Part shown: positions 25,945 to 35,129 of the stretch, one piece after another
How the letters are laid out: each line of letters opens with the position of its first letter
How positions within the stretch are numbered: the stretch's first letter is position 1
Assembly (NCBI GenBank): GCA_937895705.1
Contig: CALBKM010000029.1
Location: forward strand, 1-64,000
DNA length: 64,000 nucleotides
Direction of reading: 5' to 3'
From: an uncultured Clostridia bacterium
GTDB lineage: Bacteria; Bacillota; Clostridia; Lachnospirales; Lachnospiraceae
Program-made: the position numbers and the translations under genes
The notes under the pieces: generated by a model
The model's database searches: none
What the model was told of the DNA's origin: nothing
Seen by the model: the letters and a program-made list of their open reading frames with translations, nothing else

Positions 25945-28869
25945 CTATTCATTTTCAATACCACTCGTATAAACCACAGTGCCATCTGACTTTAAGCCTA
26001 CGGTAATCTCCCCATCGGTATCTATCGCCACAATATCCGTCCAGTCATCTACATTGCATTGGCCGCTGTCGGTGGCCCGGGTACAAACAGCTACTACGGT
26101 TCCGTCCGACTTCAATCCGATAATTGTTTCTTCCACCGCAGATATTGCAATAATATCACTCCACTGCTCTATAGTATTGATCAGATAATTCAGAATTACA
26201 TTTTCTGCAATTACAGTACCGTCCTCCGAAAGACCAACAAAACCGTCTCCGGCACATATTTGCCGCATTGTTTCCGGCCATTCACTTAATTTTTTATTTC
26301 GAAGTAAATCTGATTCGCTTGGAGAAAAAACGACTGTTCCGTCCATAAAATGTCCTGCAACAATATCACCTTTTCCTGCAGCCACGTAGGCTGCCCCTTC
26401 CAACATAGGATAAAAATCCAAGTTGGAATCCAATACCTTTCCGTTATCTAATAAATACACGCTTCCGGAGATTTGCCGTATTTTCCCGAACTTTGTAATA
26501 TCTTCCAAACCTATCACATTAGCATTTCTGGTTATAACACTTTCTGTATCGATTGTAATAAAATTCCCCCTATCCCATACAATTCCGCTTCTTATATTTG
26601 TGATGTATTTATATGTCTTTGTCAGGTCTAATTTTTTCGCAATCCCACGTTCATCCTTGAAAAAGCAAAGGATTCCGTCTTCGTTCAAATAGGCAACAAC
26701 GCCGGAGCCTACCACCAATTCTCCTTTCCCGGCCGGCTTATAGTTCGCTGCTTCCTTTTGCTGTGCTTCGTACTCTTTTACAAGCGCCAAATCGACCCAA
26801 AGAACCGGATAAACCTCTACCGTATCCGTTACATTCTCAATATCGGCATAGAGTTCTCCCTTTTCGATTCCCTGAAACAATACCTCCTCATCGGCACACA
26901 GCCATTTTTTCTCTTCATCGGAAAATGAATTTCGAATAAATTCTCCGTTCAAATCCCCCCTTAAATGGGAGCCCTCCCAGGTTACCGCCTCATTTCTGTC
27001 ATGGTACGGCCAGCTTCCGATGCCGAATACACTTTCCAGTTTTGCTTTGCTGTTTTTTACTTCGGTTACCTTCCACAATAGAGGCTCGGAACCGTTACTT
27101 GTGTTGCGATCCTGCTCGAACCATCCGAACTCAACCAGATCACCCGCCTCTGCTTCCGAAAGAGGTGATATTTCTCCTACCTCGGAGCTCGGCTTCCAAT
27201 CTATATTTTTTTTATAGATCCCCAGATGATTATTGGTTGTTACTTCCCCGCCGGAGATTCTTTCCCCGGTGACGGATACCCAGATTGCCGGTCGAATCAT
27301 TGCATCCGCTTCTCTCACATCCATACCGGATACCGGATTACCGTTTTCATCTACATACCAGGACTCGCAATGATACTCACCGTTTACATTATAAAGTAAC
27401 CATGGGCATTTTCCTCCTTCATCCGGCGTAAGACCCTGCGCCAGCGCATATGCGGTAGGCATAGTAGAGGAACTCCAAAGGCTGTTCCATATAAATCCCC
27501 CGGTATAGTAGCCCAGTTGATCTTTCCCTAACAAAAACACTCGATCCGATACGGAGGTGAAGGAATACGGTCTCCGGCTGTTCAGATTCGTAGCTGTAAT
27601 TACAACCCGTTGCTTTTCCTCTCTGTCAAATGCAATGTCGTAAAAATCATAATTCAGCCATTGTCTGATTTTACTGTGTTCCCAGCTGACGCGGTCGGAA
27701 ATTGAATGATAAGGTCGTACATCCAGTCCGTATCTGGACAAAAGCAATGCAGTCCCGTCTTTTACATTCATTACCATCCACTCGATAGGCTCTTTTCCAT
27801 TTGTAAAATCATTGTCCTGTTCATAGGTGCCGAATTCTACTAACGTTCCGGCTTTTGCCTCCGAAAGCTCCACCTTCTCCCAGTCATCCGCCACTTTAAA
27901 AAATCCGGCCTCTGCCTGTTCTCTTTCTTTTATATATTGCTTAACATTAAAACAAATTGCAGGTCGTATAAAGTAAGGAGTATCTGTTGCCAATTCCTTT
28001 TGTATTACGACTCCGTCTTCATTCACTCCGGCCACGGTATAGAAATCTCCCTTTAAGCCGGTCGGCGTACGTAACAACCAGGTACACTCGGAAGATTCTG
28101 CTTTTCCACCGCTTTTTATGTTTGCATATGCGGTACACAGCGCAATTTGTTCTTCTTCCCTTTGAAAACGGGCTCTTAAGCCTTTCTCTATCCACTCTTT
28201 TACATTTTCGTTTTCGGTAAATATTTCTCCCCCGATAAGATCGCTTAATTCCAACAAAAAGACATAATCGAACGTTCCCGGCTTTAACTCTTTATCCTCT
28301 AAACAGTCTAACTGGGTCCATTGATTATTCCACTCTATGTATTTTTGCTGACTCTTACTAAAAGCCTCTTCATAAAATACTCCGTTTAACCACTTCCGAA
28401 GATGACAGCCTCCCCAAGATGCCGGCTCGGCCTGATCGTGATAATTTCTAACGTCAAGAGCATACTTACTGAGAAGTAAAGCTTCTCCGTTCTTGATATC
28501 CAGCACCATCCACTCAATGGTCTCTTTACCGTTTTTTAAGTTGTTATCTTGTTCATAGGCTCCGAATTCTACCAAACATCCCGCCTTCATTTCTTTTAAG
28601 GGTACGGTTTCCTGCCAACGAACCGGATTCTCCTCCGTTTTTTCGGTAGGCAACGGAGCATCTGTAACCGTCGGTGACGTTGTTACCGTGTCTTTTACCG
28701 AACTTGTTACAGTAACAGGATTTGCGTTGGCATTCTGCTCTTTTTCGGACGGTTTTGTACATCCCGCAAAAAGAAAAAAGCACACCAAAAGACCGGTCAA
28801 ATACCTTCGAACCATCGACGTTTTGGCATGCGCAACTGCTTTTCTTTTTAAATCAACATTCCTTCGCAT
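25945..28869 (-). CDS. Lipoprotein with three DUF6273 domains and RCC1-like repeats
   Basis: 974 residues. A basic N-terminus, hydrophobic stretch and lipobox (LFAGC, Cys37) mark a surface lipoprotein. Three DUF6273-type domains follow (around 90-320, 335-545 and 580-700), each opening with a G-x-LVEFG-x-x-EQD motif and the phrase NGKE/NGSEP. Residues about 730-974 carry RCC1-like repeats closely related to those of the giant M56 receptor upstream (both contain DGTVVAVC and DDWTD). It lies upstream on the same strand but is separated from the BlaI gene by a terminator and the operator, so it is probably a separate unit. AAAGGAG precedes the ATG. Function unknown; carbohydrate or protein binding is only a guess. 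Confidence 0.85.
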   Translation of the reverse strand: MRRNVDLKRKAVAHAKTSMVRRYLTGLLVCFFLFAGCTKPSEKEQNANANPVTVTSSVKDTVTTSPTVTDAPLPTEKTEENPVRWQETVPLKEMKAGCLVEFGAYEQDNNLKNGKETIEWMVLDIKNGEALLLSKYALDVRNYHDQAEPASWGGCHLRKWLNGVFYEEAFSKSQQKYIEWNNQWTQLDCLEDKELKPGTFDYVFLLELSDLIGGEIFTENENVKEWIEKGLRARFQREEEQIALCTAYANIKSGGKAESSECTWLLRTPTGLKGDFYTVAGVNEDGVVIQKELATDTPYFIRPAICFNVKQYIKEREQAEAGFFKVADDWEKVELSEAKAGTLVEFGTYEQDNDFTNGKEPIEWMVMNVKDGTALLLSRYGLDVRPYHSISDRVSWEHSKIRQWLNYDFYDIAFDREEKQRVVITATNLNSRRPYSFTSVSDRVFLLGKDQLGYYTGGFIWNSLWSSSTMPTAYALAQGLTPDEGGKCPWLLYNVNGEYHCESWYVDENGNPVSGMDVREADAMIRPAIWVSVTGERISGGEVTTNNHLGIYKKNIDWKPSSEVGEISPLSEAEAGDLVEFGWFEQDRNTSNGSEPLLWKVTEVKNSKAKLESVFGIGSWPYHDRNEAVTWEGSHLRGDLNGEFIRNSFSDEEKKWLCADEEVLFQGIEKGELYADIENVTDTVEVYPVLWVDLALVKEYEAQQKEAANYKPAGKGELVVGSGVVAYLNEDGILCFFKDERGIAKKLDLTKTYKYITNIRSGIVWDRGNFITIDTESVITRNANVIGLEDITKFGKIRQISGSVYLLDNGKVLDSNLDFYPMLEGAAYVAAGKGDIVAGHFMDGTVVFSPSESDLLRNKKLSEWPETMRQICAGDGFVGLSEDGTVIAENVILNYLINTIEQWSDIIAISAVEETIIGLKSDGTVVAVCTRATDSGQCNVDDWTDIVAIDTDGEITVGLKSDGTVVYTSGIENE

Positions 28870-28984
28870 AGACTCTCCTTTACAAAAGACCTATCACTCA
28901 CTTTATTACATGCTTTGCGATTTCGCAATTAACACAATTCCCTATAAAAAGTTTAACATAACGTCTCTCGAAAGTCAATTTATA

Positions 28985-29362
28985 CTATTTCAACAACTCA
29001 TCTGTAATCCGCAGTACCTCCGGTGCGATTTTCTCCCGTTCCTTCTTTGTCACCTGCATATAGACCGGATAAGCCAGAGATAATACTAACAATCCCACAA
29101 TTCCGATGATAATTCCCGGTACAAACCATACCCTTTGCCATACAAGTACACAACACATGCCTACACCGAGAATCAGTGTCCCGATGACACCAAGAATAAT
29201 AGATATCATCGTTCCTTTTTTTCCCGCACTCTCGTCCAACCGACGTAAATATGCCATTTTATCCTCCTGCGGTGCTTCGTACTTGCTGCGAATCTTCTTA
29301 ATTTCTTCCTGCTGTTTTGCAGAATAAGAATATCGAAACCCTTCCATCTGCTTCTGTTCCAT
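28985..29362 (-). CDS. Two-pass small membrane protein (paralogue A)
   Basis: 125 residues. Charged N-terminal helix (residues 1-47), two membrane segments (about 50-72 and 78-100), charged C-terminal tail (KKEREKIAPEVLRITDELL). It clearly resembles the protein at 31876-32241 in layout and in the motif PG-IIIGIVGL/PGVIIGVIGL followed by a YP-x-Y turn. It is last in the minus-strand operon containing the kinase. No known family recognised. Confidence 0.75.
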   Translation of the reverse strand: MEQKQMEGFRYSYSAKQQEEIKKIRSKYEAPQEDKMAYLRRLDESAGKKGTMISIILGVIGTLILGVGMCCVLVWQRVWFVPGIIIGIVGLLVLSLAYPVYMQVTKKEREKIAPEVLRITDELLK

Positions 29363-29385
29363 TCTATTTTACTCCTTATTTTCTT

Positions 29386-30288
29386 TTATTCGTTTTTTAT
29401 TTCCTTTGCGGACCGGATAATCATAAAGCTTGACATAAGAACCACAGCTACACTGACTCCTCCGCCGGTGGCCGCAATCAGAATCCGCTTTTCAATCTCT
29501 GCCATTCCTGCACCGAATTCCGACAACATGGCGGTTTCCAAAGAAAGCATGGAAACCAGTGCCGCCGATAAAGCAATGATTTTTGCAGTCATCATCACCG
29601 GACTGTTATATTTCCGGTATTTGACCACATTTATAATGGCGTACACTGTGACATAAAACGTATATAACGCTACCACATAAATCAGAATCCCGTGATAAAA
29701 GAATCCTTTTCCCTCATATAAAATCATTAATACCGCTCCGGAAAGCACAATGTTTACCAACAATAAAATCGACGAACACAAAACGGCCCGGTGCAGTTCT
29801 CCCATGCGGTTACTTCCGATTTCATGCTTCGCCTTGTATCGTAACAACAAAAACCGCATCAAAGCCAGAATACCGTAATAAGCTGCCAAAATCACGAACC
29901 ACATGGAATCATAGAAAAAATACATGACCGTATTCACGATTACATACAGTATGTTGATCCCCAGTGTAGCATACAAAGAAATCTGATTTTTAAAAACCGC
30001 ATCTGTCATATATTGATTGCCGTATTTTGTTCCGTAAAACCACTCTTTGGCACGTTTAAACTCCCTTGGAAAAGTAGTACCGCAGGCAATCGACAATACC
30101 GTAATTGTATAAAAGGATACCGCATACACCACATAGGCCACCGGATGGGTTTCCAGATGCTTTACAAATACCGCAGCCAATGCTATCGCACATAAAACAG
30201 TCAGTGCTAAAATGACCCAAATCGGCGGAAACAGCAGCTTCATCCACTGTTGTGTTTTATCTTTTTTCTCATTATTTCTATGTTCCAT
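29386..30288 (-). CDS. Multi-pass membrane protein of the kinase operon
   Basis: 300 residues with about eight hydrophobic segments between residues 18 and 295 and a charged N-terminus. It starts 3 nt after the histidine kinase stop codon, with the ribosome site (AGAGG) just past the stop, so it is translated from the same message. No signature is recognised. Candidates are a stimulus-sensing partner or the output target of the two-component system; neither can be proven. Confidence 0.75.
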   Translation of the reverse strand: MEHRNNEKKDKTQQWMKLLFPPIWVILALTVLCAIALAAVFVKHLETHPVAYVVYAVSFYTITVLSIACGTTFPREFKRAKEWFYGTKYGNQYMTDAVFKNQISLYATLGINILYVIVNTVMYFFYDSMWFVILAAYYGILALMRFLLLRYKAKHEIGSNRMGELHRAVLCSSILLLVNIVLSGAVLMILYEGKGFFYHGILIYVVALYTFYVTVYAIINVVKYRKYNSPVMMTAKIIALSAALVSMLSLETAMLSEFGAGMAEIEKRILIAATGGGVSVAVVLMSSFMIIRSAKEIKNE

Positions 30289-30290
30289 AA

Positions 30291-31364
30291 TTACCTCTTA
30301 GGTATTTTTACCATAAATTCGGTTCCCTGTCCCTGTATGCTATCCACCCTGATTTCTCCCTGCATAATATCTATCACACGTTTTACAAGAGCAAGTCCGA
30401 GACCGTTTCCTTCCGTAGCATGAGATGTGTCTCCCTGATAAAACTTATCAAAAATGTGGACTCCTACTTCCGGTGACATACCGCAACCGGTATCCGCCAC
30501 CGTTACGATGACATGATGCTCCGTCGATTTTAACTTCAAGGTAACCACACCGCCGTCCTCCGTGAATTTAAAGGCATTGGAAAGCAGGTTGTTCCATACC
30601 AGTGTTAACAATTCCTGATCCGCAGTTACAGAAACTCCCTCCTCCAAATCCGTATCTATTTCAATATTCCGACGTTCCCAGACATCTTCGAACTGAAGCA
30701 GACATTCACATAACTGATCATATAAATCGAACTGTGTTACCTTCGGATAAATCTGCTGATTTTCCAATCGGTTCAGCTTTAACATATTGGTCATCATACT
30801 TGCCAGACGTCTTGCTCCGTCGGTAACACCTTTGGCATATTCCAGACGCTTTTCCTCCGTAAGCCCCGGTGTTTGCAAAAGAGTCCCGAAATTCTGCATC
30901 ACGGCAAGGGGGGTTTTCATCTCATGGGAAACGTTTGCCACAAAGTCGGTACGTAAGGTTTCCACACCGGAAAGTTCTTCCGCCATCCGGTTAAAGCATC
31001 GGATAATTTCATTAAACTTCTCTCCGCCGCCGAATCCCTTTATCGGTTCGATTCGAACGGAAAAATCACCTTGCATCATTTGCTCCGCAGCTTTTGTTAT
31101 ACGCTGTACCGGGCGGTCTACCGTAATTTTTCGACGTATTCCATCAATCACGGCAAACAAAACACTAAGTGCCACCACATTCACAAAGGTTAATTTCGCC
31201 GCAGCACTGATGGTTTCACTGTTTAATGTCAATCCCATATTGTCGGACATAATTCTGATAAACAGCATCAAACAGCAAGTAATCGGAAATGCTATTACAA
31301 GAAAAAACAACGTATACCGGCTCACTGCTTTTAATATCTTTGGGACATGTGTTTCCTTTCTCAC
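30291..31364 (-). CDS. HAMP-domain sensor histidine kinase
   Basis: 357 residues. Two membrane segments (about 15-37 and 55-75) enclose a very short outer loop, so the signal is probably read in or near the membrane. HAMP follows at about 78-130. The phosphoacceptor is His147 (VSHEMKTP). The ATPase boxes are complete: NNLLSNAFKF, DTGCGM, FDKFY and GNGLGLALV. The start is a GTG that overlaps the stop of the upstream DNA-binding gene as GTGA, so the two are coupled. No ATG lies nearby. Its expected partner lacks a receiver domain. Confidence 0.92.
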   Translation of the reverse strand: MRKETHVPKILKAVSRYTLFFLVIAFPITCCLMLFIRIMSDNMGLTLNSETISAAAKLTFVNVVALSVLFAVIDGIRRKITVDRPVQRITKAAEQMMQGDFSVRIEPIKGFGGGEKFNEIIRCFNRMAEELSGVETLRTDFVANVSHEMKTPLAVMQNFGTLLQTPGLTEEKRLEYAKGVTDGARRLASMMTNMLKLNRLENQQIYPKVTQFDLYDQLCECLLQFEDVWERRNIEIDTDLEEGVSVTADQELLTLVWNNLLSNAFKFTEDGGVVTLKLKSTEHHVIVTVADTGCGMSPEVGVHIFDKFYQGDTSHATEGNGLGLALVKRVIDIMQGEIRVDSIQGQGTEFMVKIPKR

Positions 31365-31807
31365 TTAATCACCGCCTTATACCCGAGACCATGTACCGTC
31401 ACAATCTCAAAATCATCGCAATTTGCCAGCTTTCCCCGAAGCTTTGTCATATACACGTCCACTGCCCGCGGTGTAGTCTCCGTATCCACATCCCAGAACT
31501 CATCCATCAGTTGCATTCTGGTAAAGGTCTTCTTCGGATAGGACAATAATTTATATAAAATACTGAATTCCCGGTTGGTCATCGGAATTTCCTTGTCATT
31601 TAAATATGCCGTATGCTCGTCAGCATCCATGACAAAGCTTCCGATTTCAAGCATCTTTTCTACGCATTTATCGGTTACTTTGTTAAATCCGTCCACAGCA
31701 CCTTTTTCGATTTTCTTATAGCCGGATACCACACCGTTTTCAATCTTCTTGTATCCTTCCACTACTGCATCTGCAATCTTTTCGTTTGCTTCTACTAATT
31801 TAGACAT
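31361..31807 (-). CDS. OmpR-type winged-helix protein without receiver domain
   Basis: 148 residues. Residues about 50-148 are a full OmpR/PhoB-type DNA-binding domain (MTNREFSILYKLL, TRMQLMDEFWD, RAVDVYMTKLRGKL, VTVHGLGYKAV). The receiver domain that normally carries the phosphorylated aspartate is absent. Instead residues 17-50 hold three 11-residue repeats (EGYKKIENGVV, SGYKKIEKGAV, DGFNKVTDKCV), probably a helical oligomerisation or membrane-associating segment. AGGAG lies nine bases before the ATG, and the N-terminus MSKLVEANEKIADAV looks intrinsic, so this is not simply a truncated gene. It overlaps the kinase gene by 4 nt. Confidence 0.88.
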   Translation of the reverse strand: MSKLVEANEKIADAVVEGYKKIENGVVSGYKKIEKGAVDGFNKVTDKCVEKMLEIGSFVMDADEHTAYLNDKEIPMTNREFSILYKLLSYPKKTFTRMQLMDEFWDVDTETTPRAVDVYMTKLRGKLANCDDFEIVTVHGLGYKAVIK

Positions 31808-31875
31808 GTTCCATTTCTCCTTTTCTTTGATTTGTGATTTGCTTGTAGTTCTTGTTTGTTTTTTAATTCGGATAT

Positions 31876-32241
31876 TTACTCATTCATCAGCTTGTCACTA
31901 AGCTTAATAATTGCTTCCGCATACTTTTCCTTACGGGAACCGAGAATCTTCTTATACAGCGGGTAATTTACAAGCGCCAGAGCCAAACCGATGACACCGA
32001 TAATCACGCCCGGAACCATGGCATCTCCCATGCCGAGAGTCTCACCTAAGTCCGTCATTACCAAACTCATGCCTGCGCCCATAATGATTGCACTAATGCT
32101 GCCGAACACATAAGCAAATACATTTGCCGGCGTCTTTACCTTCTTGTCCAGTTCTTTTATCTCGTCCAGTTTCGTGGTTTTCTTCTCCGTATACTGGCTG
32201 CGAATCTTCTGTACTAAAAACTCCTGATCATTCTTGTTCAT
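31876..32241 (-). CDS. Two-pass small membrane protein (paralogue B)
   Basis: 121 residues. A charged N-terminal helix, two membrane segments (about 40-62 and 75-98) and a charged tail (YAEAIIKLSDKLM). It is a paralogue of the protein at 28985-29362. It is the first gene of the kinase operon, whose last gene is its paralogue. The ATG at 32241 is used because GGAGG lies eight bases upstream; an ATG two codons earlier is too close. No family recognised. Confidence 0.72.
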   Translation of the reverse strand: MNKNDQEFLVQKIRSQYTEKKTTKLDEIKELDKKVKTPANVFAYVFGSISAIIMGAGMSLVMTDLGETLGMGDAMVPGVIIGVIGLALALVNYPLYKKILGSRKEKYAEAIIKLSDKLMNE

Positions 32242-32365
32242 TTTCATTTCCTCCGTTTTGTGTTATATTTTTTGTTTGCATGTTGCTTTGTTTCCTTTGA
32301 TGAGTTCATTCTAACGGGGAGTTGTTGGAGAAAGTTTTAAGAAATGTTTCTGAAATATTAATTTA

Positions 32366-32779
32366 TTGCATTTTTCAAAAAGAAACGATATACTTACATC
32401 TTCCGCGCTTTTTGTGAATCCGGCCGGGAAACAATTAACCGTCAACACTTGTATTTCTGATAAGGAACAACAGGAAAAGCTACAGAACTTTTTACAGACA
32501 TCTGATGTAAAAGCAAAGTATCACATTAACCAATATAGTATTGAACCGGAAAAACTTCATTTTCAATGGGGCTCTTTCGGCGAGCCTTATTCTTTTGAGG
32601 ATATTCCGGCCTTTATTGCATGGTTCTACCCACAATTGAAGGAATACGGAGCTTCCGGAATCCATGTTTGTCCGGAATGTGGCAAGGAAATCCTCCCTTT
32701 ATCCGGACATTGGTATATGATGGCACATAATCGTACCGTACATTACATACATTCAACTTGTAGCATTTTTATTTCGTGA
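32366..32779 (+). pseudogene. Probable 5'-truncated gene remnant with CxxC zinc-knuckle
   Basis: An open frame of 137 codons has believable protein character (LHFQWGSFGEPYSFEDIPAFIAWFYPQL, split over turns; VCPECGKEI with a CxxC pair). However, the only in-frame starts are a TTG at 32366 and later weak codons, none with a ribosome site, and a stop lies five codons upstream. It is on the plus strand among minus-strand genes. It looks like the leftover middle of a longer gene. It could still be an intact short gene with a poor start. Confidence 0.45.
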
Positions 32780-32819
32780 CAAAAAAAATGACAGGCGTGA
32801 TAGATTTGGAATAAGAATC

Positions 32820-32865
32820 AAGAGAGCCACAGGGGTATGCATATGCATAAGCCCGTGGCTCTCTT
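32820..32865. terminator. Long perfect hairpin between convergent genes
   Basis: AAGAGAGCCAC pairs with GTGGCTCTCTT. The stem continues through GGG/CCC to a TATGCA-TA-TGCATA palindrome, making an almost loop-free stem of about 23 bp. T-content beyond the stem is moderate on both sides. Probably a bidirectional terminator. Confidence 0.6.
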
Positions 32866-32898
32866 ATTGCGTACTAGATAATAATACAAATATTATTG

Positions 32899-33753
32899 TC
32901 AATCTTTCCGCCATTCCATCCACCACTCCATATCTTCATACCAATTCGTCTTTATCAAGCCCACATAAATATCATCATTGTATCGGTACAAATCGTCCTT
33001 TAAATAAAATTCATAGGGAATCTCTACAATATAGCATTTTCTTTCGGTATCTGCTTCATAAGAAAGCGCTTGTATATCCCCCTCATTCACATAGGTAGCC
33101 GGACAATAATCCTCCAAGTTGTCCTCATATAGAAAAATCTCTACTTGGATGAAGTCGAATTTCACACCTTCCCCTGGTACGTTAGATCCGAAATTATCTA
33201 TCGTAAAATGAAAGTAGTCATTCATCAAGCCGTAATAATTATCTTGTTCATTTCTGGCATGTACATGCAAATAATCTTCTTTACCGATTATTTTTATCAC
33301 AACATCCTTTACGATAGGATTGTTTTTCAAATCAATTTTTTTGATTTCATATGCTCTGGTTTCGTTGCTCTTCTTAAATTTATTTGTTCCAACCTGTTCC
33401 TCGTAATAATTGGATAGTCCGTCTCCGTCAAAATCGTATTTGTCTATGATATTGTTAAACGCAAATAAATTTATATTGTAAACAATGATTGCTGTCAGTA
33501 TAATCACTACAACGTTGCGCCCAAATTTAAAATCGGTCTCAGGTACTCTTTTTATCGCAAAAGAAACGATTACTGCAAATACAATATACCAAAAGATTCT
33601 GACGATTACAATAAAACCATAGGGAATAAAACCACCACCGCTACCGCTTTCTCCGAAATACTCCAAATTAAAAAGAATAATACACTGGCATGCAATGATG
33701 GTAACGATTGCGGAAACAATATTGACGATTCTATTCAGCTGTTTGCTATTCAT
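32899..33753 (-). CDS. Membrane protein with thrombospondin-3-like calcium motif
   Basis: 284 residues. Three hydrophobic segments (about 9-30, 42-66, 78-105) precede an outer domain. That domain begins with DFDGDGLSNYYEEQVGTNK, the acidic loop typical of thrombospondin type 3 / EF-hand-like calcium sites. A beta-rich C-terminal part follows (about 150-284). I recognise no wider family. The start at 33753 follows GGGAG; an upstream ATG 12 codons earlier lacks a ribosome site. Base composition is more A+T-rich than its neighbours, which could hint at transfer. Confidence 0.75.
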   Translation of the reverse strand: MNSKQLNRIVNIVSAIVTIIACQCIILFNLEYFGESGSGGGFIPYGFIVIVRIFWYIVFAVIVSFAIKRVPETDFKFGRNVVVIILTAIIVYNINLFAFNNIIDKYDFDGDGLSNYYEEQVGTNKFKKSNETRAYEIKKIDLKNNPIVKDVVIKIIGKEDYLHVHARNEQDNYYGLMNDYFHFTIDNFGSNVPGEGVKFDFIQVEIFLYEDNLEDYCPATYVNEGDIQALSYEADTERKCYIVEIPYEFYLKDDLYRYNDDIYVGLIKTNWYEDMEWWMEWRKD

Positions 33754-33807
33754 ATGTGTCATCTCCCTACCATACTTTTTTATGTACAAAACAGATTATA
33801 CCACAAA

Positions 33808-33839
33808 AAACTGCCGCATGCAAAAACACACGGCAGTTT
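33808..33839 (-). terminator. Terminator after the aminotransferase gene
   Basis: Minus strand AAACTGCCG, 14-base loop, CGGCAGTTT then T-run; 19 bases past the stop codon. Confidence 0.85.
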
Positions 33840-33857
33840 GAAATTCTCAATCTGAAA

Positions 33858-35057
33858 TTACTGTAAATCCTTAATAAACTGCTCGATTCGATCCAAGCCC
33901 TTCTTAATCTGCTCCATGGAAATTGCATAGGACAGACGGATGTGATCGTCAAAGCCGAAGTCTGCACACGGAATTACCGCAGTCATGTAGTCTTCGATAA
34001 GAATCTTCGCCAGTTTGCTGACATCCGCAATCTTCTCGCCCTTGTAGGACTTCTCCAAAAGCTTGCTGACATCGATAAATACGTAGAATGCACCAAGCGG
34101 CTTTAAGGCATCCACAAGGTCCATCTTTGCCACACGCTCGTACATGTAAATACGACGCTTATCAAACTCCTTGTTCATCTCCTGTACCGTATCCTGCGGT
34201 CCTAAGAGCGCTTCTACGGTTGCCTTCTGCGCAATGGAGTTCGGGTTGGAAGTCTGGTGGCTCTGTACACTGCCCATGAGCTTTGCAATCTCAGCGGAAG
34301 AACCGGTGTAACCGATTCTCCAACCGGTCATGGCGTAACTCTTTGCCACACCGCTACAGGTAATGGTTCTCTTATAAATCTCCTCATTTAAGGAAGCGAT
34401 GCTGACAGCCTCGTATCCTTCGTAAATGAGGTTTTCGTACATTTCATCGGCTACACAGTAGATGTCCTTCTCTACGATAACCTTCGCAAGAGCCTCAAGC
34501 TCCTCGCGGGTATAAATCATACCGGTCGGGTTGTTCGGAGTATTTAAAACCACTGCCTTGGTGTTCTCGGTACATGCAGCAGCCAACTGCTCTGCGGTCA
34601 TCTTATAGCCCTGCTCCTTACCGCAACGTACAATTACCGGTACACCGTCCGCAAGACGAACGATTTCCGGATAGCTTAACCAGAACGGTGCCGGGATAAT
34701 TACCTCATCTCCCGGATTTAAAATAGCGGAAAAAATATTAGTTAAAGAATGCTTACCTCCGTTACTTACTACAATCTGATTCGGCTCGTAATGAAGCTTA
34801 TTAAAAGTCTCGAACTTCTTACAGATTGCCTGCTTTAACTCCACCGTACCTGCAGCCGGGGTATACTTGGTGAAACCGGCATGAATCGCGCTGATTGCGG
34901 CATCGCAGATGTTTGCCGGGGTATTGAAATCCGGCTCGCCTGCACCAAAGCCTACAACATCCAGGCCCTTTGCCTTTAATTCATTTGCCTTTGCGGTAAT
35001 TGCAAGTGTGGAAGAAGGCTTTACAGCCTGCGCTTTTCTAGATAACGTAAGTGCCAT
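33858..35057 (-). CDS. aspB: PLP-dependent class I aminotransferase (aspartate type)
   Basis: 399 residues. Fold-type I aminotransferase with GAGEPDFNTP near the N-terminus, NNPTGM, and the lysine that binds pyridoxal phosphate in SGVAKSYAMTGWRIGY. The C-terminal arginine region is DDHIRLSYAIS. It most likely transfers the amino group between aspartate and 2-oxoglutarate; aromatic or alanine activity cannot be excluded. AAGGAGAG precedes the ATG. Single gene with its own promoter and terminator. Confidence 0.92.
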   Translation of the reverse strand: MALTLSRKAQAVKPSSTLAITAKANELKAKGLDVVGFGAGEPDFNTPANICDAAISAIHAGFTKYTPAAGTVELKQAICKKFETFNKLHYEPNQIVVSNGGKHSLTNIFSAILNPGDEVIIPAPFWLSYPEIVRLADGVPVIVRCGKEQGYKMTAEQLAAACTENTKAVVLNTPNNPTGMIYTREELEALAKVIVEKDIYCVADEMYENLIYEGYEAVSIASLNEEIYKRTITCSGVAKSYAMTGWRIGYTGSSAEIAKLMGSVQSHQTSNPNSIAQKATVEALLGPQDTVQEMNKEFDKRRIYMYERVAKMDLVDALKPLGAFYVFIDVSKLLEKSYKGEKIADVSKLAKILIEDYMTAVIPCADFGFDDHIRLSYAISMEQIKKGLDRIEQFIKDLQ

Positions 35058-35129
35058 ATCTTATCTCTCCTTCAAAGTTCCGTGCAAACAATGTATCATT
35101 GTATACAATCGCACAGAGTATTCTTATGT

